From NCBI GenBank assembly GCA_933228895.1, contig OW121849.1, positions 36,612,354-36,676,353 on the forward strand: a stretch of 64,000 nucleotides of DNA, written 5' to 3'. The first letter of the stretch is position 1; the number at the start of each line of letters is the position of its first letter. The notes under the pieces are model-generated. The model searched no databases. It was not told where the DNA came from and was given only the letters and a program-made list of their open reading frames with translations. The translations under genes were made by a program, and so were the position numbers. The stretch comes from Platycnemis pennipes (Eukaryota; Arthropoda; Insecta; Odonata; Platycnemididae). Shown one piece after another: positions 22,736-32,813 of the stretch.

Positions 22736-23894
22736 TCCACCATGTCGACCACCATTAAATGTGAAGGTTTTCTCAAGGTGAGATCATAAAAATAAAAACA
22801 GCAATTCCTCACTGTAATATCCTGAGGAAGAACCTGGTTCACCCAGTGTCAAATAGATGGTGTTTTATCTATGTATCTAAGATTGTGTTATGAACATCTG
22901 GTGATTGTTGCCAGTTCCACTCGAGCTTGGCTTCGAGTAGGCTCATTGTAATAGTGCAGCGTTCAAGTGACTGTACTCTTTAACCGAAGTTCATATTGTT
23001 ACACTAAATAAAGAATTATAGAGAAATTAATATAAATACAAGAGTGTATTTATTTATCACCGCCACCTTCACGATGTTACACTCACCAATGTTTCAGAAG
23101 TTAATCATTCCATCATAAGGGCTATAAATATATGCACACTGAAGGTCAACACCAGCAATACACTTCAGCACAACTAATTAAATCAAAAATTTTAAATGGT
23201 ATACCGAAGCAAATCCATGCCTAAATTACCTTAGAATAACATTAAAATCATTAACTCCACATAGCAATATTGGTACCATTTTTCAGATAACCCATTATTT
23301 TTAGCATAATGAGCACCATCAAGCACCATTATGTCAGTTTGGTTCATTGCACCGATATCCGTATGACCTAGCCTTCTATGTAAGGTACATGCATGGCTTC
23401 ACAAATATCCACACACTTTCGTCTAAATACAACTGAATGTCATAATGTATCACATCGGTATACAAAGATACCACAGTTACAATATGTAACAGTCTTTCAA
23501 TAAAATGGTAAATACAATATATTATACAATACAAACAATTATATGTAAATATGTAAAGAAGATTATATTGACAGTATGCAGGGGAATAAAGTTAATAAAC
23601 CATGTGGTTGTTCAGTAATGTAACAATATTTTTATGTATAATGATGCTATTATAGGCCTTGCTAAGTTCTGCAACATCGATTTTTTTGTTGCATGTATTG
23701 GCATTTCTGGAGATGGTTTGGTGATCACCCTACCCACAGGGGGTAAAGTAGGTTTATTATTTAACTGAAAGGCTTAATGACAGTGAGGTTTGAATAATAG
23801 GTGTAGAAGTAGGTAGTATGTATATTTTGTTGAAACCCTTAAAGTTTCAGCTAACCAAAGTTAGTTCTATACAATGTTTTTTTTTGTTTTTCAG
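22736..23894. other. Intronic DNA, nothing recognised
   Basis: AT-rich intron between the LINE remnant and the EF4 exon. There are short AATAAA-like strings around 23008 and several TATA runs, but no gene or terminal repeats that I can support. Confidence 0.55.
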
Positions 23895-23957
23895 AAATTG
23901 GACCTTAACCATGATGGTGTGATAACAGTGGATGAGTTCATTGATTACTGCTCAACG
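23895..23957 (+). CDS. KCNIP: KChIP-like protein, exon encoding EF-hand 4
   Basis: A 63-nt exon in phase 0 encodes KLDLNHDGVITVDEFIDYCS plus one residue, a canonical EF-hand loop (D-x-N-x-D-G-V-I-T-x-x-E) that matches the fourth EF-hand of KChIPs. The acceptor is a T-rich tract ending tttttcag at 23894 and the donor is GTAAGG at 23958. EF4 is one of the high-affinity calcium sites in the family. Confidence 0.93.
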
Positions 23958-24098
23958 GTAAGGATCTTAAGCATCACCTCACATCTGAGAACAACTGTAA
24001 CATAAAATTACCGCTAAAAATGGTGCCAGTAACTGGATTGAATTACTGCTGAAATGTCATAGTATCTTATTCTAATAATGTTATTCTTTATGTTTCAG

Positions 24099-24146
24099 AA
24101 TGATAATATAAGAAGTTCCTTTGCAGTATTTGATGATCTCTGGTGA
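24099..24146 (+). CDS. KCNIP: KChIP-like protein, final coding exon
   Basis: After acceptor tgtttcag (24098) the frame encodes NDNIRSSFAVFDDLW and a TGA stop at 24144-24146. KChIPs end with DDNIMRSLQLFQNVM or similar, so the C-terminal helix is conserved in position and length. This helix packs into the hydrophobic groove in apo-KChIPs. Exon size and phase 0 start agree with the previous exon. Confidence 0.92.
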   Translation, partial: NDNIRSSFAVFDDLW

Positions 24147-25471
24147 TTTGTGATCCAGTCCTTGTTATTTCATTGCGTTTCCCTAGGGAATCTAGTTATC
24201 TGTTGACTCAATGTTACTCCCTAGTAAAAACCTGACATTACCCTAATCTAATTGGATGGGATCTTTTGCTGTTGTCAAAACCCATATCTTGAAGTTTCGT
24301 CTTTCCAGTGAAAAATAAGAAAAGCAGAAGACAGTGTGTGAGTGAGTGTGTGTGGATTTGTGTAAATATTTGTATGAAAAAGGAAGCCACGAACATAAAA
24401 ATCTTTAAAGTTTTCAATAATTGCAAGAAAATAAGATATGTGTTAATAATACTTAAACTGTGAATTAAGTCATTCCTATAAGTACTGATCACTCAATAAT
24501 AATGGATATAGCAAATAAATCATAATGCTATGTTTCCATGTATGTATGTTATATACGGAATGGTGAATCTAAGAGATGTTCAACCTTGACATGAAGCTAC
24601 ATCAGCTAATGTGATGTTGTTAAACTTAAAATTCTGTTATTTTGAAAATTAATATTTACAAAAAGCATTGAATTTACACAATAAATTCATGTTACAAGTA
24701 CTACCTGTACTTATATTTACACCATTAATCAGTCTTTAGTCCAGCTATCAGGGAACTAATAATAAAAGATCCACAGTTAACTCGATCCATTAATGATCCA
24801 TCCAATAATGCCAAAGGTTATGGCGAAAAGGTCACTTTGAAATAAGAACACAAAAAGATAATGATTAATATCTATAAATTTGTTTGAATTTGTTCATTTG
24901 AATGAATTTGTTCATTTCATCAATTTTTTCAAAGACTCCTTTAATATCTCACCTCAAAAGAAATTGTGATGCAGACAAAAATTCATGATTCAGTGACAAA
25001 AAGGTGATGATGAAAGAGTGACAGGAATTGAAACTTAGTAATGGGTACACAGAATTGTAGGGATATAATATAACAGCATAATCTCTTAAATATCTAATCA
25101 ATTCATATGGAATAAAATAATATAAGGAGCTGAAGACATAAGTAAACAATCATCATGAGAATAAGAATAAGTAGCACTTGAAAGAAAATCTTAAGCATTT
25201 CACCAGATACAAAATTAATTGATGCAACATGGCACAGTAGCGTTTTCAGGTAATGTTTGAAACTTTTTTCCACAGCTATCTATACATCCAAATTTCAAAG
25301 GGGTGTGAGGGAAAGGGAAATAGCTGGGGAGGAAGGGGTCTAGGGAAAAGAAGGACAAGGAGGGAAGAAGGGTAAAAATTGAGGACTGGTCACCATTTTG
25401 GCTAGGGCTTGCCACCCAGTTATGTCAGAGTGTAACCATGGGATGTCTAGGAGGAGGAGGGATGGGAGAAA
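24147..25471 (+). other. KChIP 3' UTR and downstream flank
   Basis: The nearest candidate poly(A) signals are AATAAA at 24514-24519 and 24680-24685. I cannot tell which is used. No other gene is visible; 25240-25460 is purine-rich and ends in one copy of the SINE target-site duplication (25461-25471). Confidence 0.5.
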
Positions 25472-25807
25472 GGGGATCGGGTTGGTGTGGTGGCTAGAGT
25501 ACTGGCCTCCCATCCCAAGGGCTCAGGTTCGATTCCTGGCAGTGGCGGATTTTTCAGTGGAAAACCGGTCCCCACTTGAGTGCCTAGTGGAGGGCATTTC
25601 AAGTTCAGAACTCCGTCCGTTGGATGGGACGTTAAGCTGTGGTCCCCTTGGCACCTTTCGTTGAGAGTAGGCTAATACCAATGCCGGGTTTCTCTCCACC
25701 CTTTCTCCCTTCCCTTAAAACTCATACCATTACCCAATTATCCACCTATCCTATATGGCACAAATGACCTCAGCTGTCGGTCGCCTCCCCTAAATAACCA
25801 ACCAAGG
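25472..25807 (+). repeat. tRNA-derived SINE, full length with target duplication
   Basis: The head carries an A-box-like TGGTGTGGTGGCTAGAGTAC and a B-box GGTTCGATTCC, spaced as in a tRNA gene. The SINE body and a tail of CCAACCAA units follow. A 10-11 bp duplication (GATGGGAGAAA at 25461-25471; AATGGGAGAAA at 25808-25818) brackets it. Other copies in the window are 1893-2165 (old) and 40377-40713 (minus strand). This is an RNA polymerase III-type promoter repeat, not a functional tRNA gene, because the acceptor stem does not close. Confidence 0.88.
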
Positions 25808-25818
25808 AATGGGAGAAA

Positions 25819-26935
25819 ATGGTTATTGATGATACTTATGTTGTTCTATACTAAAGAAATTATATCTATGTGTTGTGAAATGTCCATCCACGCCCGTTTT
25901 TTTCTTAGTGAACCATCAATGGCTGGAAGTCTGAGTGGTGGCCCTGAATGCAACAAATTATGTATATGAGCCTTCAGACAACTTCAGATGCTGAATTTAT
26001 ATATTTACACTCGGATATTGAATGTAAAATTTAAAACTCTTGTACTAGTGTGTAATTCTGTAACATTGGTTATGATTGACCAATGTCTTCCAAATGTGCA
26101 CAGGTTATCCATAGCAATATTTAAAGAGTGGTATTTAAATTTAAGGTCACATTTCCTCCTCCCAACACAGGTTTATGACCAAGGATCCCTTGGAGGGGAG
26201 GCATAGGGTTGTCTGCCATTAAGAGGCTATGCACATCTAACTTTGATGCTTTTGACTCCCTTTGTTTTTTTTGAGCAAATTTTGTTTGAGCAATACTTGT
26301 TTTTGCAAATCTATAGGCTCATGTAATGCAACATAATTTGCTGCTAAAGCTTTTCTAGCCTTTTTAGCAATTTATTTTTGTTTAGTGTCACTATCCTGGG
26401 GAGGATTGACAGTCGACCATCATTATTAGGGTTGGAGCTCAGAAAAACTGGTAATACGAGGTCTCTGCTTGAGTCCCAACCTTGTAAATAACTGGGCCAA
26501 CACAAAGGGATGCCCACCTACAGATGTTGACAATTTGCAGTTAAATATGCATTTTAAAAGTTGTTAATTTCAACATAGAATTATCATGTTTCTCACATTG
26601 AGGGTGAAAAGACGATTAAGGTAGTTTTTTTGAACATCATTGAACAATAAAATTAACTGATTTTTGCATAAAGTAAGGAATTCGCTCTATTAATTTGGCA
26701 ACCCTACACATTATATGAGGAGTTTAATTTAGAAGTATTATTCGGTCACTTCATTATGTTGTTCTTTTTCTAAAATGTATTCATTCTCATCCTGTGTTGT
26801 GTTTAGTTGTGAGATGCATTCATTGCACCAAGGTTGAATGGCATCCAGTTTGTAAGTAAGAGATCTTAGATCTATGCCGGGCATGCATTTTAAATCAGGA
26901 GGTCGAATCCTATGTCATTTTATATATATTATAGC
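25819..26935. other. Intergenic DNA, nothing recognised
   Basis: I see no coding motif, terminal repeat or RNA gene in this stretch. The short open frame at 25988-26206 has no recognisable feature. Confidence 0.55.
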
Positions 26936-26939
26936 TGGG

Positions 26940-27620
26940 TGGTACGCGAATGAACAATTCAATCCTGCACAGGGGGAAGTGAATCATCTCTTCCCATGGG
27001 GAGTAGCGACCCCACTGATCCGTGCCCACCAAGGAGACAATCTCCCTTGTTAAAAAACCCACAATGCATCAGGGCAGTTTCCAGACAGAATGTGAGTCTA
27101 CTGTGCTGGGTGCAGCTATGACATCTAGCCAATTAACTTACCTGCGTGTTTGCCATTCTTGGAGACCTGTTAGGTGGGGAAAGAGGATCCTGGTGGTTGA
27201 GCTTCCCAGTCTATGTGGGGGTTGGATTCCCTGAAAGCCAGGTTGCAGCACAACACTTTGGCCTCGGACTCCACCGAAACAGGAAGTCAGAGAGTAGCCA
27301 CCTGTGATCAATCAGCTAGCTGTTTCGTATTGACATTCAGCAGGCAAGTGAGGACAGCATGGGGATCTGGTGGAAGGGCGTCGATGATGTGCAGGTTTGG
27401 AGGATCTGCGTCACCAGAGACCAACCCACTGATCAGATTGCTGGCCAGGTGGTGTGGTTGTACACAGACAGTTGACCCACAAGACTGCACTGTGGGAGAA
27501 TTCTCAATCCCCCTACCTGCAGGGGGTTCTAAGGAGGTGCAGAATAAATTTTACCTGAGGGATTGGCCATGGGGGATCATTCATGTGGCCCAGTGGGGTA
27601 CATGTCCGGCAGGATGAAAC
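26940..27620 (-). repeat. Solitary 5' end fragment of the I-like LINE family
   Basis: The block at 27428-27530 (GGCCAGGTGGTGTGG, ACAGACAGTTGACCCACAAG, TTCTCAATCCCCCTACC) matches 43140-43312, the 5' leader of the minus-strand LINE at 39.6-43.3 kb, with an internal deletion of about 80 bp. Orientation is therefore minus. The upstream part 26940-27420 is GC-richer than its surroundings and may belong to the same leader, but I cannot align it by eye. Confidence 0.55.
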
Positions 27621-27927
27621 CAAACCCGGCGAAAAATTGCTCATCCGTATGTTATCCCGTTTTCTTGCCCTAGTCTTCAGATTAAAAGCTTCTAAAAATC
27701 TGGATTTTTACATAAATTTAAAACACGGGTGGTTTCTCACCGATATAGGTAATCTTGGCTGTGTAGTTGCAGGTCAATAGCTCCCAAGGTGTCGACAGTG
27801 GTGGCTCTCCCGAGTCTGCATGTGTACTATGGACCAGTGATGTTCTGAAGGCAACAGTGGCTAGCTTTCATCCAGTGTGCTGGACTGTGGTCACCGGCTT
27901 TAGATAAGTATCGCGTGTGGAAGCGTA

Positions 27928-28475
27928 CGAGGTCTGTTAGAAAAGTATCCGACCTTATTTTTTTTTCGAAAACCTGAATCAAATGGGGTTGCATGAGCCG
28001 ACCTTGAACCTTCGTGCGCATGCGTGAATTTTTTCTCACCTTTCGATAGCGTCTGTTGCTGGAAAAGTGCATTTGAGTGAGGTAGTGTGTAGTGCTCTCG
28101 TAGGTTTTTCATTGCAAGGAAAATGACGGAACGACTGGAGCAGTGCTACTGCATCAAATTCTGCCCAAAACTGGGCGACAGCCAAGTGGAAACCATTAGG
28201 AAGATTCAGGCGGCTATCGGTGACGATGCTATTGGCATCACACAGATTAAGGAGAGGTACAACCGGTTTAAAGACAGCCGCACATCGGTGGAGAGTGAGC
28301 CACGCTCCGGTCGGCCATCATCATGCCGAAATGACGATGTCATTGCCAAAGTGAACGCTGTGGTGATCCGAGACCATCGTGTGACTCTCCGAGAAATTGC
28401 GGAAGAGGTGGGAACCAGTTTTTTTTCGGTACATTCCATTGTGACCGAAGATTTGGCCATGAAGAGAGTGGGGCG
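27928..28475 (+). pseudogene. mariner-like element, 5' half with N-terminal HTH coding
   Basis: A TA at 27926-27927 precedes the terminus CGAGGTCTGTTAGAAAAGTA, typical of mariner-family inverted repeats. The ATG at 28123 starts a frame with MTERLEQCYCIKFCPKLGDS, then ETIRKIQAAIGDDAIGITQI and VESEPRSGRPSS: the mos1-type helix-turn-helix half of a mariner transposase, ending at EDLAMKRV. After about 28475 the sequence becomes the adjoining LINE, so the catalytic DDD half and right terminus are missing. Only the DNA-binding half remains open. Confidence 0.85.
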
Positions 28476-28529
28476 AGGGTGGGGCACACCAGGGCCAAGA
28501 TAGGAGAGTCCTCTGTTGACGTATGTTGG

Positions 28530-29400
28530 GGATGGTATGTCAGGTATACCCTCCCTTTAACTGTGGAGATCTGTCTCGGAAGTACCTACTGGTGTCGGTG
28601 AAATCGCCGAGGGTGATGAAAGGAGTGTTCAAAGAGATTATATATGTTAGGAGCTTGGTGGGTGCCGGGGCCTGGGGTCTGCAGTAGAACACAGATGTAT
28701 ATCTTTTTGATTCGTGTTTGTATAGTGGCTGCGATGGCTTCGGAGCCCTCGTCGATATGATGATCTCTTCAGTTGCCCCGATGTCCCTGCGTACTAGGAG
28801 CGTGGTGCCTCCAGAGTGGGCTTTCTGCCTGGGCCTGACAAATTCTTGGAATAGAGGAATGTTAAATCGTGAGTTCGAACCTAGGAACGTCTCCACGCTA
28901 CCTAAAATGGCGACGTTCCTTGTCCTAATGCGTTCTTTCAGCAGGGGCCTTTTTTGGTCCACGGCCCCACGCATGTTGCAGAAGGAAGTGGGGGGCTTAT
29001 CCATGACGGCAGGGTTAAGGGGGACGCGGGATGGGAACGTGCTTATAGGATTGTCGTCAGAGGGGTAGGGGAATGTGCCTTGGGGCTATCGGTGGGGTGG
29101 GGGCCGAGCTTCTGCGCTTCCTGCCACCCCGTGGATTCCCCGAGCGCAGCCAGGTGCGCCAGTGTCTCGCCTCTGCGTCCGGGATATCACCGACCATGCA
29201 CAGGGCGTCTATGGCCGCCACAGCCCGTTTTGAAGCCATCTCCCGCTGCGCTCGCAAGGCCCCACTGAGCGCTTTCACCACGATCGCTACAAGGGGGACG
29301 GTGGAGTACGTAAAAGAGCCCTCCGGTATCTCCCACGGGCTCCTAGGGGGTCTGTGGGGCGGGCCAGAAAGCACTGGTGGCAGGGTGATGTTTTATATCA
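28530..29400 (-). pseudogene. Jockey-like LINE fragment: ORF1 C terminus and endonuclease
   Basis: On the minus strand 29374-29057 encodes a basic tail of a gag-like ORF1 (ends in an Arg/Pro-rich stretch). It overlaps 29004-28540, which encodes an APE-type endonuclease start: SFCNMRGAVDQKRPLLKERI, then a GGTTLLVRRDI block and ITLGDF, the G-D-F/N motif. It stops after about 150 residues, before the catalytic D-x-N...SDH motifs, at a junction with the mariner fragment. RT is absent. Confidence 0.75.
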
Positions 29401-29470
29401 CCTCTTGGGGGAGTCTCAATGGGGGGGGGTTGGTGATGCAGAAGGGTGGTACAGGGCCTGGGGCGTGTGG

Positions 29471-29592
29471 AGACGCCGTAAAGCGGCTACGAAGGCACAG
29501 CGTGGCCGTAAAGCGGCTACGGAGGCACTACGTGGCCGTAAAGCGGCTACGGAGGCACTACGTGGCCGTGAAGCGGCTACGAAGGCCGAATT
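29471..29592 (+). repeat. 30-bp minisatellite, four units
   Basis: Four tandem units of GGCCGTAAAGCGGCTACGRA plus GGCACTACGT occur at 29471-29592; units two and three are nearly identical. The unit length is a multiple of three, so one frame reads a 10-residue Arg/Lys/Ala repeat (GRKAATEALR) without stops. I see no start or context that would make it a gene. Confidence 0.85.
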
Positions 29593-29659
29593 GGCTTGGC
29601 GATTAATACAACTGATTAATTGATTAATTAATTAAATGTTTAATTAATACGTAAAATGT

Positions 29660-29884
29660 AAATTGGAGTAGTTGGCGGGAGCCTTCTGGTGCCCCTTGGC
29701 ACTTAGACCTCTTAAGATCCATTGTGCCAACCCACATTTAACCTGCCCGCCACTTGCAGATAGGGGACAAGAGCACCACGGTAGAGGTATATGGTGGGGT
29801 AACCATTCATCCTCCGTCCGGGCCCATCGTTGCTTAACTTCGGTGATCTGACGGGAACAGGTGTATCAACGTGGCTAGGCCCTT
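29660..29884 (-). repeat. 5S rRNA-derived repeat (SINE3-like or 5S pseudogene)
   Basis: The minus strand from about 29884 reads CCACGTTGATACACCTGTTC, then CCCGTCAGATCACCGAAG and TTAAGCAACGATGGGC. It aligns with arthropod 5S rRNA at roughly four of five bases across the first 60 nt, including the box A region (AGTTAAGC). The next 50 nt (GGATGAATGGTTACC) match the box C/intermediate region more loosely. Downstream, 29660-29770 could be a SINE body. Because of many substitutions it is not a functional 5S gene. A 5S-headed SINE is the best explanation. Confidence 0.7.
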
Positions 29885-29929
29885 CCCCAAATAGTAAGTA
29901 AGTAGGCCATAAAGCAGTTTGCTGCCACC

Positions 29930-30195
29930 CGCCTACAGCATTCGGGATGGGCCGCTTATAACAAACGGGAATTGGCCTCCCACGAAAAGCGGGGATGTGA
30001 CGCCTACGATAAGCGGGGATGTGACGCCTACGATAAGCGGGGATGTTACGCTTACGATAAGCGGGGATGGGACGCCTACGATAAGCGGGGATGGGACGTC
30101 TACGGTAAGCGGAGATGGGGAGTCTACGATAAGCGGGGATACGGCGCCTACGGTAAGTGGAGATGGGACACCTACGATAAAGGGGGATACAGGTT
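29930..30195 (+). repeat. 24-bp minisatellite, about ten units
   Basis: Tandem units of TACGATAAGCGGGGATGTGA plus CGCC run from about 29930 to 30195, getting more diverged at both ends. The unit is 24 bp, so an 8-residue repeat (AYDKRGCD / AYDKRGWD) stays open throughout on the + strand. It adjoins the 5S-derived repeat on the left and a Copia fragment on the right. No start codon or promoter ties it to a gene. Confidence 0.88.
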
Positions 30196-30229
30196 AGTCC
30201 GTTCCGCAATACTACGACACTGATGTGGG

Positions 30230-30908
30230 GGCAATCAAGGGGAACTTGGTTTGGATGGCGCAAAAGGCGAAAGATTTATTCGCTTGAAGAGAAACAAGGT
30301 TTAATGAACCCCGCCTCGCGAAGAAAGGCAAAGCGAAGTAGAACCAAGACCTGTAAGATCTTTTTTTTGCTGTATGTGGGAAGCCAGGTCATATGGCAAG
30401 GTACTGCAGTTATGGTACACGTTATCAATTAACACGTCAACATGGGAGTGAGAAACGTGGCGAAAGCCGTGATCATGCCAGAAGGGCAAGCATTGTAGTT
30501 GAGGAAAGTGTATCCTTGTGTGTGAGCAAGGAAGGTATGATCTATGAAATTGATATGTGGTACCTAGATTCCGGTGCATCGAGTCACATGACCCCATGTA
30601 GGGAAAAAATACTTAATTTTGTATCTTTGGAATGTAGTTTTGTGAATGTTGGCAATGGTAGACCTCTCAAGTGTTGAAGGCTATGGAGAGGTCGAAATTT
30701 TTCTAAAAGATGAATTTGGTGTCAGAAAAGTCAATTTATCAAAAGTATTATTTGTACCTGGTTTAGTATGTAACCTTATATCTTGTCGAGAAATTGAGAT
30801 AAAGGGTTTTGATGAAGTAAAAGTAATGGTTCCCTTTCTGTGATAAGTAAAAATTCTACTGTTATTAAAGCTTTATTTAAGAAAGGAATTAGGTTGTGCA
30901 AGAAAAGT
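30230..30908 (+). pseudogene. Copia retrotransposon fragment: gag zinc knuckle and protease
   Basis: At 30377-30408 a CCHC knuckle of the form C-G-K-P-G-H-M-A-R-Y-C can be read across a frame break. From 30393 the frame continues to MWYLDSGASSHMTPCREKIL (30556-30615), the aspartic protease active site D-S-G-A. A second frame (30646-30843) gives the rest of the domain through KVLFVPGLVCNLIS. The fragment ends at about 30908 where a (TAG)n microsatellite and LINE begin. GAG-pre-integrase, integrase and RT are absent here; a 3' Copia portion lies at 59.4-62.2 kb. Confidence 0.85.
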
Positions 30909-31945
30909 AGTAGTAGTAGTAGTAGTAATGTTTTATATGGGTGCGTCGACAGCGGAGTCATTAGCACCACACAGGGCCCCTATCTTATCACAGATACTTT
31001 TTCGTTGGATAAGGTGTAGTAAGCCAATTTCTTTGAGAAAGATTATCACACGGTCGAGACTATGAGTATTGTCGCCGAGGATAGAGTCAGTATCACATTT
31101 CATATTGAGTCTGCGGTGCCATTCCCGATATTTCTCACATTTGGCTACATGATGTGTCTGACACACAGTAGAGAGTCACAGACTTCACATTGTGGTGGGA
31201 TTTTATCATCATTGAATAAAAAGGAGTGATTGTGGCTGTGTGCCCTATTCTTAGTCTTGTTATCACAACTTCTTCCAATCGGTTCAGCCTGTTTGATGAC
31301 AGCCACGCCGGTACCGTTGGCTTTATAGCACTTAGCTTATTGTTGCTAGTCGTCTCCCACTCCGTTTCCACTCTCTCATCGCTATGTCTCTTAAAGCAGC
31401 TCTCAAGTCTACCCGTGACACTTTCATGCAGTCGACGTCTCGTTTCTGGAGAGCGTCTTTTGCTTCGGCATCAGTTTTCTCGTTTCCAGGGATTCGCATA
31501 TGCCCAGGGATTCACAGGAATGAGATTTCAATACCTTTAAGGTGTAGGTTGAGGAGAGCAGATTGGATTTCTTGGGCGATCGCATTCAGTGGGGAACATC
31601 TTTATATTGTGTCAATAGCACTCTTTGAATCGGTGCATATGAGAAACGAGCTATTTCGGGTTTTTATTTTAGGGAGGGCCATTTTTATTGCCAGAAGTTC
31701 AGCCGTGTAGATACCACGCAAGGGGCTGAGCTTTGCATTTATAGTGCCGTGGTATCTAGAGACTACGGCGCATGCGCACGCTGAATCAGTCTTTGAGCCG
31801 TCAGTGAACACAAGTACATAGCTTTGGTAACGGTCCAGAAATTCCCGGAACTGTAGTTGGCATTTAGCTGGAGTTACCGATGCCTTGGTGTTCTCTGTGA
31901 GAAGTATATTTACTTCCGGTTTTGGGATAGTCCTGGGGGCTTATT
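30909..31945 (-). pseudogene. I-like LINE 3' fragment with RNase H
   Basis: The minus strand from 31811 encodes MFTDGSKTDSACACAVVSRY (first catalytic Asp of RNase H), then YTAELLAIKMAL (Glu) and ICTDSKSAIDTI (Asp). From 31371 to 31135 comes the C-terminal tail with RLNRLEEVVITRLRIGHTA and remnants of a Cys/His cluster. The 3' end lies at low coordinates with a (TAG/CTA)n tail at 30910-30928, and its 3' UTR (GGTGCGTCGACAGCGGAGTC) matches that of the LINE ending at about 39640. It is truncated on the 5' side near 31945. Confidence 0.8.
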
Positions 31946-32248
31946 ACGGAACTCGGGTCGTTATATAACGTAGGCGTTATATACCGACGGTCCGGGTTGA
32001 AAAATATCTACCCCAGCGATTACAGTACTCTGGGTCGGTGTTTGGAATAAGGCCTTAAAATGGAATAACGACGGGAATGACGGTGTATGATAAATTTCGC
32101 ATACCTCACTCCCGAAATTTTCATCGACCAATGAGATGATAGACGTTCCTAGTGGTACAGTGGACCATCAGCAGACGACCAAAATTACGCCGGAGACTGA
32201 AGGTTTAGTATGTTTGGGTGTACATTAAAAATTACTTAAAGATTCACG
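31946..32248 (+). other. Upstream region of the Myb/SANT-like gene
   Basis: Non-coding stretch between the LINE fragment and the ATG at 32249. It contains no clear TATA box. The start GGGCTTATTACGGAACTCGG near 31938 looks like a possible transposon terminus, but I found no inverted partner downstream. Confidence 0.35.
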
Positions 32249-32813
32249 ATGGACGGAGAGTAAGTGTTTAATTATTATTCAATTTAAAAATAATTATGTT
32301 TTTTAATATTTTTTTATTGATGCTTTGGTAAGTCAAGCTGGCGGAGATATATTGTATGAAAAGCATATTACGAACATGCGTGAAGAGTGAGTTTTCTTTC
32401 GACTTCAGTGGAAAATGGGCAACACTTTCAGAGTTTGCGAAGAGTTTATGTGCAAATCATATGGCCCTAGTTAAATGTTGATTCGAATTCCATAGCAGTA
32501 TTTTCACTCAACGTACGGGATAAAAAATCAAAGACACTTTGCATGCATCCTAAGTGTTACATATACTATTCATTTTCTCCATAATTATTCCTTAGTAATA
32601 GCAATTGGTTACGAAAGTAACTCGTTACATTTTCATTAAAAAAAGGGATTTTAATCATACTTACTCAGGAACAGGAAAAGGCTCTGGAAAACCACTAGAC
32701 AACAAAGTATGGTCATGGTGAACTTTATGATGGACCACCGCGAATTTGCGAGTGGTAGATTTGTCGGGCCTCAGGGGAAAATAGGGAACGAGAGACTGTG
32801 GAAGGAGCTGACG

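Larger units (their letters stand above)
4796..23894 (+). other. KChIP 19.1 kb intron filled with transposable elements
   Basis: The donor GTAGGT is at 4796 and the acceptor tttttcag ends at 23894. The flanking exons are both phase 0 and together give the EF3-EF4 portion of one protein, so the intron is real although most of it is mobile DNA. Annotated separately are hAT-like remnants (5-9.4 kb), TA-flanked elements (7.0-8.9 kb), an EnSpm-like transposase (9.7-13.6 kb), an element with subterminal repeats and a nested Tigger (16.8-21.3 kb), and a CR1-like LINE (21.3-22.7 kb). Confidence 0.85.

Noticed and set aside
25478..25550. Functional tRNA gene
   Set aside because: A- and B-box are present but the cloverleaf acceptor stem does not close and the same sequence recurs with a SINE body and tail.
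29770..29884. Functional 5S rRNA gene
   Set aside because: Too many substitutions, especially in the second half; treated as a derived repeat.
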